A stretch of 64,000 nt of DNA from Ornithinibacillus sp. 4-3 (GTDB lineage Bacteria > Bacillota > Bacilli > Bacillales > Amphibacillaceae): assembly GCF_040958695.1 (NCBI RefSeq), contig NZ_CP162599.1, forward strand, positions 282,001 to 346,000. Reading direction: 5' to 3'. The notes beneath the pieces were generated by a model. It was not told the origin of the DNA, ran no database searches, and worked only from the letters and a program-made list of their open reading frames with translations. The translations under genes were made by a program, and so were the position numbers. Positions 17,825 to 25,399 of this stretch are shown here, in pieces. Within the stretch, counting starts at the first letter, position 1. Each line of letters begins with the position of its first letter.

Positions 17825-18085
17825 ATGCCTTATACACCAGAACAAAAATTATTAATGGATATACACGATAAAGTAGCACGTATCGATGAAAAGGTTGGAC
17901 GATTAAGCGAAATTGAAAAAACAGCAGACGATGCATATCAAATTGCTAGAGATGCGAAAGCAAGTACTAGCTCAGCACATAAGCGACTAGATAAGGTAGA
18001 CAAAACTATCTTTTGGGTTACGACAACCTTTATAGGAGCAATGATATTGGGCGTTGTTAATTTATTATTTGCAGGAGGTAATTGA
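17825..18085 (+). CDS. xhlA: XhlA-type lysis/haemolysin protein
   Basis: 86 residues: a soluble helical N-terminus (ILLMDIHDKVARIDEKVGRL-like pattern, seen here as LMDIHDKVARIDEKVGRLSE), a coiled coil with SAHKRLDKVDKT, and one C-terminal membrane helix (IFWVTTTFIGAMILGVVNLL). XhlA acts with XhlB to release the endolysin in PBSX. GGAGGTAGAG precedes the ATG. The next gene starts two bases after its stop. Confidence 0.85.
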   Translation: MPYTPEQKLLMDIHDKVARIDEKVGRLSEIEKTADDAYQIARDAKASTSSAHKRLDKVDKTIFWVTTTFIGAMILGVVNLLFAGGN

Positions 18086-18086
18086 T

Positions 18087-18314
18087 ATGAAACAAGCAAT
18101 TACAAGGTTAGTAGTTTTAGTTATTTTACTAATTAACCAAGCACTTATTACGCTTGGTTGGAATCCACTACCATTTAGTGAAGAACAGGTTTATGAAGCT
18201 ATATCCTCTGTGGCAATGGTAGTTGTAGCTATCTGGACTTGGTGGAAGAATAACAACGTTACGAAAAAAGCAATTCGTAATGATCAACATTTAAAAGATA
18301 TGGGATTGAAATAA
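18087..18314 (+). CDS. xhlB: SPP1/XhlB-family holin
   Basis: 75 residues from the ATG at 18087, chosen because GGAGGT lies 7 bases upstream. An in-frame ATG at 18054 overlaps xhlA and lacks a site. It has a membrane helix (LVVLVILLINQALITLGW), the loop NPLPFSEEQVYEAISS, a second helix (VAMVVVAIWTWWKNN) and a basic tail. This is the XhlB/SPP1 holin layout, which makes the membrane hole for the endolysin. Confidence 0.88.
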   Translation: MKQAITRLVVLVILLINQALITLGWNPLPFSEEQVYEAISSVAMVVVAIWTWWKNNNVTKKAIRNDQHLKDMGLK

Positions 18315-18340
18315 GAGTGGCTTAACAGCTACTCTTATTT
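18309..18340 (+). terminator. Terminator-like hairpin overlapping holin stop codon
   Basis: AAATAAGAGT / ACTCTTATTT pair over ten bases with loop GGCTTAACAGCT, followed by AATTTATGG. The left arm contains the holin stop codon. It separates the holin and endolysin genes. Confidence 0.6.
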
Positions 18341-18362
18341 AATTTATGGGAGGTAATTAAGC

Positions 18363-19259
18363 ATGGTCAAAGTAATAGACAGACGTAAACAAGCTATGGG
18401 TGGTTATAGTAAACGATCAGTAGCTCAAATTAAAAATATAGCTGTACATTACAGCGCAACAACATCAGGTAATACATCAACGTTTGAGAAACATTGGAAA
18501 GGTGTACGAGGATGGCAAACAGGTGGTTATCATGAAGTAGTTTTACTAAACGGAGATGTCGAGCTTAACTATGACCCCACTGTTATTAGTAATGGCGTGT
18601 ATGGTCATAATACAGAGACTTATAATATCTGTTATGTTGGTACATCTCAACCAAATGATAAACAGCTTAAATCACTACGTCAACGTGTTAAACGTGCTAA
18701 GAGTGCGTATGGTATTAAGGATAATAATATTAAAGGTCATCGAGAGTTTAGTGGTCAATCTACATCCTGCCCTAAAGTAAATGTGGCAGCAGCTATTGTA
18801 GGGGCATTGGGTAGTACGATTGTACAAGATACGATTAATAAGGTTAAACCTAAGCCTAAACCGAATGTAGATGGTTATACTGCACGCATCCAACGTTGGT
18901 TAAATGGTTATAGCTTTAATAATATTGCTGTAGATGATAAGTATGGACCATCAACACATAAAGCGCTTGTTAAAGTGTATCAGTATGAGTTAAACAAGCA
19001 ATTTAATGCAAAATTAGTTGTTGATGGTATACCAGGAGCCAAAACAGATGCAGCTGCTGTTACAATCTGTAAGGGTGCTAAAGGTAACTTAACTTATGTA
19101 TTACAGGCATTTCTATTTGTTAAAGGGTATCAATTAAGTGTAGACGGTATTTTTGGAGATATTACTACAGAGATGGTAGGAGCATTTCAGCGTAATAACA
19201 AATTAACTGTTGACGGTGTGTCAGGTAAGGATACTTTTAAAAAGTTGATTAGGAGATAA
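18363..19259 (+). CDS. N-acetylmuramoyl-L-alanine amidase endolysin with peptidoglycan-binding repeats
   Basis: 298 residues. The N-terminal half is an Amidase_2 domain: IKNIAVHYSATT holds the first zinc histidine, and later residues KGHREFSGQSTSCPK hold the second histidine and the cysteine ligand. After a KPKPKPN linker (about residue 162) come two peptidoglycan-binding repeats, DKYGPSTHKALVKVYQ and VDGIFGDITTEMVGAFQRNN. It cleaves the amide bond between muramic acid and the stem peptide at lysis. The order XhlA-XhlB-amidase matches PBSX (XlyA). GGGAGGTAATT precedes the ATG. Confidence 0.9.
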   Translation: MVKVIDRRKQAMGGYSKRSVAQIKNIAVHYSATTSGNTSTFEKHWKGVRGWQTGGYHEVVLLNGDVELNYDPTVISNGVYGHNTETYNICYVGTSQPNDKQLKSLRQRVKRAKSAYGIKDNNIKGHREFSGQSTSCPKVNVAAAIVGALGSTIVQDTINKVKPKPKPNVDGYTARIQRWLNGYSFNNIAVDDKYGPSTHKALVKVYQYELNKQFNAKLVVDGIPGAKTDAAAVTICKGAKGNLTYVLQAFLFVKGYQLSVDGIFGDITTEMVGAFQRNNKLTVDGVSGKDTFKKLIRR

Positions 19260-19363
19260 AAATAAGAGCGCTATTGACGTGTTTAAGAAATGATTACCTT
19301 CCTAAAATGAGTAGTAGCCGCTTTACTTTTGTATTCATATAGTAAAGCATAGGAGGGGAGTAT

Positions 19364-20296
19364 GTGATTGTAGAATTAATTCAAGAGATGATGGTTCTTT
19401 ATGGTTTTGCAATAATAGGGTTTACTGCAATGAAATTTAATATATTAAATAAAAGTAGTATAGATGTTTTGTCAAAACTAATTTTGAATGTTACGCTACC
19501 ATGTCTTATAATTCACTCTTTGGATAAGACATTTACATTTACAATGTTAAAAGATTTTATTTGGTTATTGTTAATATCCTTGTACGTATTAGCCGTAGCC
19601 ACTTTATTGGCTCATTGGATGGGTAAGCGATTACAGCATAATAAGAATAAACGAGCAACATACGAAAGTTTGATAATTTTTGGAAACCAAGGATTTATAG
19701 GGTATGCAGTTGTTATGGCCTTATTTGGCGAAGAAGAGATTATTTATTTAGTTATATTTAATATATTTTATTTAATTTTAATTTGGACATATGGTATATA
19801 TTTATTCACAAAAAATAACGGAGAATTTACAATTAAAGGGTTATTGAACTCTGGATTAATGTCTACAATAATTGGTATTATTATATTATTACTTCCAATA
19901 AAGCTTAATTTTATAATATCAAAGACACTTGAAGAAGTGGGAAATATCACTGTCCCACTTTCAATGATATTTATTGGTAGCTTATTGGCGGTTGTGAAAT
20001 ATAAAGATTTATGTAGAATGATAAAAGATATTTATATTTGGTTAGCAACTATATTAAGATTAATAGCTATACCTATTCTAGTTTTACCTTTTTTATATTT
20101 ATCAATCCATCCTAAATTAATAATGATTGCTTTTATTGTATCTGGTATGCCATCGGCACCCACGACATCACTATACGCACAAAAATATGGTGGAGATATA
20201 CAATTCTCTTCAATAGGAGTACTACTTTCAACAGTTCTTAGTTTAATTACAATACCTTTATTAATATCGATAATTAAAACATTAATAAAGGTATAA
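19364..20296 (+). CDS. AEC-family (auxin efflux carrier-like) transporter
   Basis: 310 residues, about ten membrane helices, no signal peptide. The family features are visible: an N-terminal helix with GFTAMKFNILNKSSIDVLSK, then NVTLPCLIIHSL (conserved proline), a mid-protein FGNQGFIGYAVVMALFG, and a C-terminal repeat with VSGMPSAPTTSLYAQKYGGD. AEC proteins export or import small organic acids such as malate. Start is GTG with AGGAGGGGAG upstream. It lies just after the endolysin, in the usual position of lysogenic-conversion cargo. The substrate cannot be told from sequence. Confidence 0.8.
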   Translation: MIVELIQEMMVLYGFAIIGFTAMKFNILNKSSIDVLSKLILNVTLPCLIIHSLDKTFTFTMLKDFIWLLLISLYVLAVATLLAHWMGKRLQHNKNKRATYESLIIFGNQGFIGYAVVMALFGEEEIIYLVIFNIFYLILIWTYGIYLFTKNNGEFTIKGLLNSGLMSTIIGIIILLLPIKLNFIISKTLEEVGNITVPLSMIFIGSLLAVVKYKDLCRMIKDIYIWLATILRLIAIPILVLPFLYLSIHPKLIMIAFIVSGMPSAPTTSLYAQKYGGDIQFSSIGVLLSTVLSLITIPLLISIIKTLIKV

Positions 20297-20373
20297 TGTT
20301 TTTTCACACTTAGATTATTCCTAAATCTATTCTCGCTGTATAACACTCCAATCCCAGGCTATACTATACCCAA

Positions 20374-20420
20374 TAAAAGAGTCACTAATACTCTGATGGC
20401 AAAGACAAGTGACTCTTTTA
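20374..20420. terminator. Inverted repeat, likely bidirectional terminator
   Basis: A 13-base perfect inverted repeat, TAAAAGAGTCACT and AGTGACTCTTTTA, with a 21-base loop. It lies about 80 bases after the AEC stop. Confidence 0.65.
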
Positions 20421-20478
20421 TATACAGCCAAGCCTGCAACAATAAGATTAATCATCATAAGCTGTAGTGTGCGAAGTG

Positions 20479-20600
20479 GAGTTATTTAGTCGTAACTAGT
20501 CTCCTTTGTACGGTAAACTGTCTCTAAATCCATGTTACAGCTAAAATAATTTCATTTCTCACCATGACAAAGACCGCTCAATGGCGGTCTTGTTATTTTT
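20479..20600 (+). ncRNA. Small-RNA-like element, copy 1
   Basis: This intergenic stretch shares three blocks with 26,816-26,955: GTTATTTAGTCGTAACT at the start, a central GTTACAGCTAAAATAATTTC, and a 3' terminator hairpin AAGACCGC / GCGGTCTT followed by GTTATTTTT. The middle has diverged. No convincing open frame runs through it. The upstream sequence is a decayed version of the promoter found at copy 2, so this copy may be weak or silent. An IS200 element has inserted just after the terminator. Confidence 0.45.
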
Positions 20601-20604
20601 ATGA

Positions 20605-21345
20605 TTTTAGAAAACCCCTGGCTATGCCGGGGGTTCTAAAGAGCTTCAAGCGTGGGGTCAAAAAAAGCCTCTCTTCATGGTAAGCTAAGGTTGGTTTCCC
20701 GACCACCAAAACTCACCAAAGAAGGAGGCAAAGCCCTATGCAGGACAAGAATAGTTTAGCACATACAAAGTGGAGATGTAAGTATCATATAGTATTTGCT
20801 CCAAAATATAGAAGACAAGTGATTTATGGAAAATACAAACAAAGTATTGGAGAAATTATAAGAGAGCTTTGTGAAAGAAAAGAAGTTGATATACACGAGG
20901 CAAATGCGTGTAGAGATCATATTCATATGTTAGTGAGTATACCACCGAAATTAAGTGTATCTTCCTTCATGGGATACTTAAAAGGAAAAAGTAGCTTAAT
21001 GATATTTGATCGTCACGCGAATTTAAAGTACAGATACGGTAATCGAAAATTCTGGTGTCGAGGCTACTTTGTAGATACAGTGGGAAGAAATAAAAATCAA
21101 ATACAAGAATACATAAGAAATCAGCTTAAAGATGACTACATGAGTGATCAATTAACTTTATTCGAAGAATTTGATCCATTTACAGGGAAGAAAAATAAAA
21201 AGAAATAAGAGATTCTTTTAGAATCAGTGAGTAAGTGTGGTGCAAAAGGGAAACCCATTCAGTGGGCCTTTAAGGCCAAGGCCGGTAACAGAGGCTTCTA
21301 GCCGCAGAACAAACCACCAGTTCACACTGGTGGTTTTGATTTCTT
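20605..21345 (+). mobile_element. IS200/IS605-family element (IS200 type, tnpA only)
   Basis: The tnpA gene is bounded by subterminal hairpins. The left one is AACCCC..GGGGTT (20613-20635); the right one is AAACCACCAG / CTGGTGGTTT (21311-21336). Such imperfect end palindromes are how single-strand IS200 transposases recognise their ends. Exact cleavage sites cannot be set by eye. Confidence 0.75.
20738..21208 (+). CDS. tnpA: IS200/IS605 TnpA, Y1 HUH transposase
   Basis: 156 residues. The HUH motif is HIH at residues 61-63 (RDHIHMLVSIPP) and the catalytic tyrosine is Y125 in QIQEYIRNQL. Both are needed for single-strand cutting and joining, and both are present, so the enzyme looks intact. 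GAAGGAGGC lies upstream of the ATG. No tnpB is next to it; the tnpB at 57.5 kb is far away and separate. Confidence 0.9.
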   Translation: MQDKNSLAHTKWRCKYHIVFAPKYRRQVIYGKYKQSIGEIIRELCERKEVDIHEANACRDHIHMLVSIPPKLSVSSFMGYLKGKSSLMIFDRHANLKYRYGNRKFWCRGYFVDTVGRNKNQIQEYIRNQLKDDYMSDQLTLFEEFDPFTGKKNKKK

Positions 21346-21594
21346 AAACATATTTAAAATTATAGTGACGATTATAATCAAGATTATTGCACCTAATAGT
21401 GCTGGGATGATATAAAAATCACCAATTTCGGGTCCCCAAGAGCCTAACAGAAGTGATCCTAAATATCCACCTATAATACCTGCTAAGATATTACCAATAA
21501 TACCACCTGGGATATCTTTTCCTGTAATTAATCCTGCAAACCACCCAATGATACCACCAACAATTAATGTCCAAATAACACCCAGATAGATCAC
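21322..21594 (-). CDS. GlsB/YeaQ/YmgE-family stress membrane protein
   Basis: 90 residues with three hydrophobic helices and the glycine-rich family pattern GGIIGWFAGLITGKDIPGG, then IIGNILAGIIGGYLGSLLLG. These small proteins are induced in stationary phase or by stress in many bacteria; their molecular role is unsettled. It lies 36 bases after the csbD-like gene on the same strand and probably shares its sigma-B-type promoter. The 3' end abuts the IS200 right hairpin. Confidence 0.85.
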   Translation of the reverse strand: MIYLGVIWTLIVGGIIGWFAGLITGKDIPGGIIGNILAGIIGGYLGSLLLGSWGPEIGDFYIIPALLGAIILIIIVTIILNMFKKSKPPV

Positions 21595-21630
21595 ATCCTT
21601 TGTATGTTGTATAGGATTTGATTATTTTAA

Positions 21631-21804
21631 TTACTTGTCCAATTTGTCTTTTACATCACTAATTTTATCCTTAGCTTCGCCTTTTGCCTTATCTAATTTA
21701 CCTTCAGCAACTTTAGCTTTATCATCAGTCATTTTACCGTATAATTCTTTTGCTTCACCTTTTACCTTATCTTTAGCACTTTCCACTTTATCTTTGAAAC
21801 TCAT
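21631..21804 (-). CDS. CsbD-family stress protein
   Basis: A short 57-residue product: MSFKDKVESAKDKVKGEAKE, then LYGKMTDDKAKVAEGKLDKA, then KGEAKDKISD and a K/D-rich end. This is the CsbD pattern (K..KG..KE..GK.TDD....EGK.DK..G). CsbD is a sigma-B general-stress protein of unknown mechanism in Bacillus. A good GGAGTGATG site lies just before the ATG. Upstream is a sequence matching a sigma-B promoter (21837-21862). The gene is co-directional with the glsB-like gene. Confidence 0.85.
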   Translation of the reverse strand: MSFKDKVESAKDKVKGEAKELYGKMTDDKAKVAEGKLDKAKGEAKDKISDVKDKLDK

Positions 21805-21836
21805 TTAACATCACTCCTTTTGATATTTAAGGGTCT

Positions 21837-21862
21837 ATTCCCAATTATTTCTAAATATAAAC
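21837..21862 (-). promoter_or_regulatory. Sigma-B-type promoter of csbD-glsB
   Basis: On the minus strand GTTTAT, 14 bases, then GGGAAT. The Bacillus sigma-B consensus is GTTTAA, 12-14 bases, GGGTAT. It lies 33 bases before the csbD-like start codon. Confidence 0.65.
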
Positions 21863-21892
21863 ATTTTCCTGTAATAAAAAGTACCTACAGTT

Positions 21893-21963
21893 AATTGCAT
21901 TCTAGATCAAATAAGGATTGTTGAATATATGGATATGTTAAAGTGGTTTGATTAAGGTCTAGT
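21893..21963 (+). pseudogene. 3'-end remnant of a yolD-like gene
   Basis: About 71 bases match the end of the yolD-like gene at 27,599-27,668 with only a few substitutions and one extra T. The shared stretch runs from AATTGCA.TCTAGATCAAAT to AAGGTCTAGT. The rest of the gene is gone, and the extra T shifts the frame at the stop. It is the trace of a duplicated locus. Confidence 0.75.
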
Positions 21964-21969
21964 GATATA

Positions 21970-22006
21970 AATAAGCCTCTCACAATCAATGTGAAGGGCT
22001 TATTCC
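21970..22006. terminator. Terminator-like hairpin downstream of the 93-residue gene
   Basis: AATAAGCC..CTCACA and TGTGA..GGGCTTATT form an imperfect stem of about 13 pairs. It overlaps the stop-codon end of the minus-strand gene at 22,000. Confidence 0.55.
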
Positions 22007-22281
22007 AATAAATTATTCTCTTTTAGTATCTGAATATGTTTTTTGAAACGTTTTTGTTGGTTAGCTGAATAAAGTGTAACTATGCTATGTCCCTTTCCAC
22101 GGTGAGTAATAATAATTGTTGATAAATCTTTACTGATATACCCACCCTGTAATGCATTAAAATTATAGCCTAATTTATTAAAAATACTGTTTTTTGGGTT
22201 TTCTGAAATACCTTTTTTTATTCTGTATGCTTTATTATTCATTTTTAACATCATTCTCCTATTAGCATCTTTATTACTCAT
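22000..22281 (-). CDS. Hypothetical small basic protein
   Basis: 93 residues from the first ATG; the ATG at 22,251 has a better ribosome site (AGGAG 5 bases upstream) and would give 83. The product is basic, with SIFNKLGYNFNALQGGYISK, a strand pair IIITHRGKGHSIVTLYS, and a helix QQKRFKKHIQILKENN. I do not recognise the family. Its leader matches that of the zinc-ribbon gene at 26,938-27,108, but an IS3 element now separates it from its promoter (25,371-25,399), so expression may be lost or altered. Confidence 0.5.
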   Translation of the reverse strand: MSNKDANRRMMLKMNNKAYRIKKGISENPKNSIFNKLGYNFNALQGGYISKDLSTIIITHRGKGHSIVTLYSANQQKRFKKHIQILKENNLLE

Positions 22282-22397
22282 AAATAAACACTGCTTACCT
22301 ATTTAAAATGTACCCTATAAGATAGACACTTTAAAAAGTCTCTCTTATGGGGTACTTTTATTTATAATGAAAGAAATTGCGAATGGGGCGGATGAAA

Positions 22398-22808
22398 ATG
22401 TCGAAAATATTATTTACAGATCAAGAACAGTACTTATTGATGAAACATCCTTATGTAAAAGCGGTTAGTAAAAAGGCAATTACATACACGGATGAATTTA
22501 AAGCAATAGCTGTTAAAGAATATGGAGAAGGAAAATTTCCTCGTCAAATATTTGAAGATGCAGGATTTGATATTGAAATCGTTGGGATTGAACGCGCTAA
22601 ATCGGCTTTAAAAAGATGGCGTACTGCCTATCAAGAAAAGGGTTTGGAAGGGCTTGAGGATTCACGTAACTCTTCTTCAAGACGTCTTCTTGCGCGTGAA
22701 TTAAGTATAGAAGAAAAGTATGCTCGATTAGAAGCACAAAACGCATTATTACGCGCAGAAAATGAATTACTAAAAAAGATCGATCTAGCAGAAAGACTAA
22801 CTATATAA
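22398..22808 (+). pseudogene. IS3-family OrfA, 3' end altered by IS110 insertion
   Basis: The helix-turn-helix half of an IS3 transposase: MSKILFTDQEQYLLMKHPYV, ITYTDEFKAIAVKEYGEGKF, then a leucine-zipper tail (ARLEAQNALLRAENELLKKI). ATG at 22,398 follows GGGGCGG; earlier in-frame starts at 22,377-22,392 are possible. The -1 slip heptamer A AAA AAG lies at 22,772-22,778. The IS110 insertion after base 22,800 replaces the native end (..AERLKP) by ..AERLTI and removes the link to OrfB, so no full transposase can be made. Confidence 0.8.
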
Positions 22809-22897
22809 AGTCAAGTGGAAAAGTAAAGTGATTTTTAGAAAAATGTATGGAAAAAACTCATGTCAAATAAGCATCAGATAAGCTGCCTTTTTTTCGC

Positions 22898-24082
22898 TTA
22901 CTGACGAATTTCATAAGGTTCATTTTTAGTTAATATCGCATGAATGATGTAACAGAGTTTTCGAGACACGGCACCTATTGATGTGAGATGATGCTTTCCT
23001 TCAGACCGTTTTTTCTCATAAAAAGCTTTCAAAACAGGATCACTTCTTGAAGCGACAATGGCAGCTTGAAACAGTGCTTTTCTAAGATAAGGAGAGCCAC
23101 GCTTGCTCATGACATTATGGGTTGAGTCAAATTGGCCGGATTGTGATACAGATGCATCAATACCAGCATAAGCGACTAATTTTTTAGGATTAGAAAATTT
23201 GTGAATATCACCAATTTCTCCTAATATCGTTGCACCAATTACTGGACCGATACCTGGAATCGTTTCAATAACTGAGTCAATAGATGTCATCAATTGGTTT
23301 ATTTCTTCTTCTGTTTGTTTTATTTGCGTTTCTAGAAAATTGAGCTGTTCAATCATGGAGCGGAATTGGAAAGTAAATGCATCCTGTGCAAACCGAATTC
23401 CAAAGGAGTTTGAAGCTGCTTTCTTTAGCGCTTCGGCTTTAATTAACCCCACACGATTACGGCTTGCTAAACCGAGTGTTTCAGCAAGCATATCGGCTGT
23501 AATTTCATTAAATGCATCCGGTGTGGAATATTCAAGTAGAGCAGCTCTTGAAGCTTTCCCAAACACACCAACTTTAGAAAAAACGGTATCGTATTCGGGG
23601 AAGATTTGATCTAAAACAGCAATGATTTTACGTTTAAAATCACCAGCAGTTCCAACGAGGTAAGAACGATAACGCGTCAATTGACGTAAGGAGAACATAT
23701 CCTCATTCGCTAAGGTAGTGTCTTCAAATGAACCGTAACGAATAAGATCGGCTATTAATACCGAATCAATGATGTCAGTTTTTCGCTTTCGAATTTCAGT
23801 CCCTTTCCTCCAACCATCAGTTTGGATGGGGTTAATGACATGGACGAAATAATTGGCTTCTTCTAGGAAGGAAAAAAGAGCGAGCCAATAATGACCGGTC
23901 GCTTCCATTCCTGTAAGGAAATATGATGGATCATCTGAAATAGCATTTAAACGAGTGAGTAATGAGTGACCGCCTTCAAGTGTGTTAGGGAAAGAAAATC
24001 CTTTTAAGACTACTTTCCCTGCATCGTCCATAACAGAAGCAACATGTGTACGTTTACCAATATCAATACCAAGATAAAACAT
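22898..24082 (-). CDS. IS110-family DEDD transposase
   Basis: 394 residues from the ATG at 24,082, chosen because GAAGGTG lies 6 bases upstream; an in-frame ATG 33 codons earlier falls in the putative RNA region. The RuvC-like DEDD domain shows D7 (LGIDIGK), E60 (GMEATGHYW), D103 and D106 (KTDIIDS). The C-terminal Tnp20 domain has IPGIGPVIGATILGEIGD, then AYAGIDASVSQSGQFD and the catalytic-serine motif SKRGSPYLRKAL. All key residues are present, so the enzyme appears functional. It recombines donor and target DNA, probably guided by an RNA made from the element. Confidence 0.92.
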   Translation of the reverse strand: MFYLGIDIGKRTHVASVMDDAGKVVLKGFSFPNTLEGGHSLLTRLNAISDDPSYFLTGMEATGHYWLALFSFLEEANYFVHVINPIQTDGWRKGTEIRKRKTDIIDSVLIADLIRYGSFEDTTLANEDMFSLRQLTRYRSYLVGTAGDFKRKIIAVLDQIFPEYDTVFSKVGVFGKASRAALLEYSTPDAFNEITADMLAETLGLASRNRVGLIKAEALKKAASNSFGIRFAQDAFTFQFRSMIEQLNFLETQIKQTEEEINQLMTSIDSVIETIPGIGPVIGATILGEIGDIHKFSNPKKLVAYAGIDASVSQSGQFDSTHNVMSKRGSPYLRKALFQAAIVASRSDPVLKAFYEKKRSEGKHHLTSIGAVSRKLCYIIHAILTKNEPYEIRQ

Positions 24083-24099
24083 CGCTTCACCTTCTTTAC

Positions 24100-24360
24100 T
24101 TGTTTTGGATTGAATGCCACTCAACTGAAAAGCGTCACGACCTTGTGCTAAATACGGAGTAAGGCAATACGCCTTCAACATCTAACTCATTCGCAATCAG
24201 CTTAACAGAGAGAGGGATCAGTCTTTCGATAACGAGTTTTATCACCCAAGGTTGGAACGATCCACCTCTCAATCCATTAAGTATATTTTCTCAAATAATT
24301 GAGGAAATACCAACTTAGAAACAACTTAGGTTCATAAGGTTTTCCTTTCAAAGTCGGGAG
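24100..24360 (-). ncRNA. Probable bridge RNA region of the IS110 element
   Basis: This non-coding end on the transposase strand can form a stem GAGAG..GGATC / GATCCCTCTC (24,259-24,270 with 24,210-24,219). The enclosed loop carries GAAAGACT next to the 3' arm (24,220-24,227). The same 8 bases occur at the insertion site (22,791-22,798). A second loop toward the start codon contains AGTTAG (24,182-24,187), which matches the element's left end, and a segment matching its right end at 8 of 10 bases (near 24,135-24,145). Bridge RNAs of IS621-type elements carry exactly such target and donor guides. Boundaries are approximate. Confidence 0.6.
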
Positions 24361-24365
24361 ACTAA

Positions 24366-25323
24366 AACCTTAAATATAATATACAAGGTTGTTGATAAAG
24401 GAAAAGAAAAACTAACTGCGGAACAGAAATTTCAGTTAGTCCAATTCGTCATTGAAAAATACGGTTTAAATCGAATGGTGAGGTATCTTTGTGAATTAGT
24501 TGGCGTCTCTAGATCAGGTTATTATCGTTATTTTTCAGAAGAAGCACAACTGAATAGACAAGCACGAGATAAAGCAGATGAAGAAGTAAAGGCAATCATT
24601 TTAAAAGCGTTCAATTTCCGCCGTCGTAAGAAAGGTGCACGTCAAATCAAAATGACATTAGAACATCAGTATCACATTACCTATAACTTGAAACGCATTC
24701 GTCGTATCATGAAAAAGTTTCAAATTATTTGTCCCATTCGAAAAGCCAATCCTTATCGAAGAATCGCGAAAGCAACGAAAGAACATAGAACACTACCGAA
24801 CCTATTAAACCGTGAATTTAAACAAGGAATCGCTAGAAAAGTATTATTGACAGACATTACCTACTTGAGTTATGGAAAAGGAAAACGTGCTTACTTATCC
24901 ACTATCAAAGATGCCGAAACCAATGAAATTTTAGCCTATGAAACATCTGATAGAATCACCCTAGATATTGCATTAAATACAGTCAAGAAGTTAAAAAACA
25001 GTAAGATAAAGTTGGCTGAAGACGCATTCATTCACTCAGATCAAGGAGTTCACTATACGAACCCCCATTTTCAAAAGAAGGTGAAGGTAATGGGGCTAGG
25101 TCAGTCAATGTCCCGCCGTGGAAACTGTTGGGACAATGCCCCTCAAGAATCATTCTTTGGGCATTTTAAAGATGAAACAGACTTTAAATCGTGTGAAACA
25201 TTAGAAGAGGTAAAAAGAGAGATTAAGAGTTATATGATTTATTACAATCATTATCGAGGTCAATGGAACTTAAAAAAGATGACGCCTGCACAATACAGTC
25301 ATCATCTTCTTCAAGTTACTTAA
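24366..25323 (+). pseudogene. IS3-family OrfB (DDE integrase part), cut from OrfA
   Basis: The frame from 24,366 onward is OrfB: KEKLTAEQKFQLVQFVIEKY, then RYLCELVGVSRSGYYRYF, an HTH_21 region, and the rve catalytic core. The DDE residues are visible in LLTDITYLSYGKG, FIHSDQGVHYTNP and WDNAPQESFFGHF. In the rebuilt element this frame is -1 relative to OrfA and open across the slip site. With the IS110 insert between them the fusion cannot form. An ATG at 24,475 could give a 282-residue fragment without the N-terminal DNA-binding half. Confidence 0.85.
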
Positions 25324-25370
25324 TTCCCTAGAGTCTTTTTAAAAATGTCCTTTACAAAGGGTACACTTTA

Positions 25371-25399
25371 ATTGTATCAGATGGGATTTATAGTGTTAA
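25371..25399 (-). promoter_or_regulatory. Stranded promoter of the 93-residue gene
   Basis: On the minus strand TTAACA (25,394-25,399), 17 bases, TACAAT (25,371-25,376). The same boxes and spacing occur before the zinc-ribbon gene at 27,130-27,158. The IS3 element has landed at the downstream edge of the -10 box, so the promoter now points into the IS, antisense to OrfB. Confidence 0.7.

Larger units (their letters stand above)
22801..24365 (-). mobile_element. IS110-family element inserted in the IS3 element
   Basis: The two junctions share AGACTAA (22,794-22,800 and 24,359-24,365), so the insert is 1,565 bases, give or take the choice within that 7-base overlap. There are no terminal inverted repeats, as expected for IS110. 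In transposase orientation the shared sequence contains CT, the core dinucleotide described for IS621. The 5' non-coding end is long (about 280 bases) and the 3' end short (about 95), the arrangement of the IS110 group whose bridge RNA lies upstream of the transposase. Confidence 0.85.
22304..25370 (+). mobile_element. IS3-family element interrupted by an IS110 element
   Basis: Terminal inverted repeats are TAAAATGTACCCT (22,304-22,316) and AGGGTACACTTTA (25,358-25,370). A 3-base target duplication ATT lies outside each end (22,301-22,303 and 25,371-25,373). Removing the 1,565-base IS110 insert leaves about 1.5 kb, a normal IS3 length. The empty site can be rebuilt as TTACCTATTGTATCA and matches the related leader at 27,125-27,138, which confirms the borders. 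Confidence 0.88.

Noticed and set aside
20361..20470. A minus-strand frame beginning MMINLIVAGLAVYKR next to sRNA-like copy 1, as a possible type I toxin
   Set aside because: The frame continues with a soluble, cysteine-containing sequence unlike small membrane toxins, no ribosome site is well placed, and it runs through a terminator-like repeat.
21837..21890. Reading the DNA before the yolD remnant as a decayed yolD promoter
   Set aside because: The similarity is only a few A/T-rich bases, and the stretch is better explained as the sigma-B-type promoter of csbD on the other strand.
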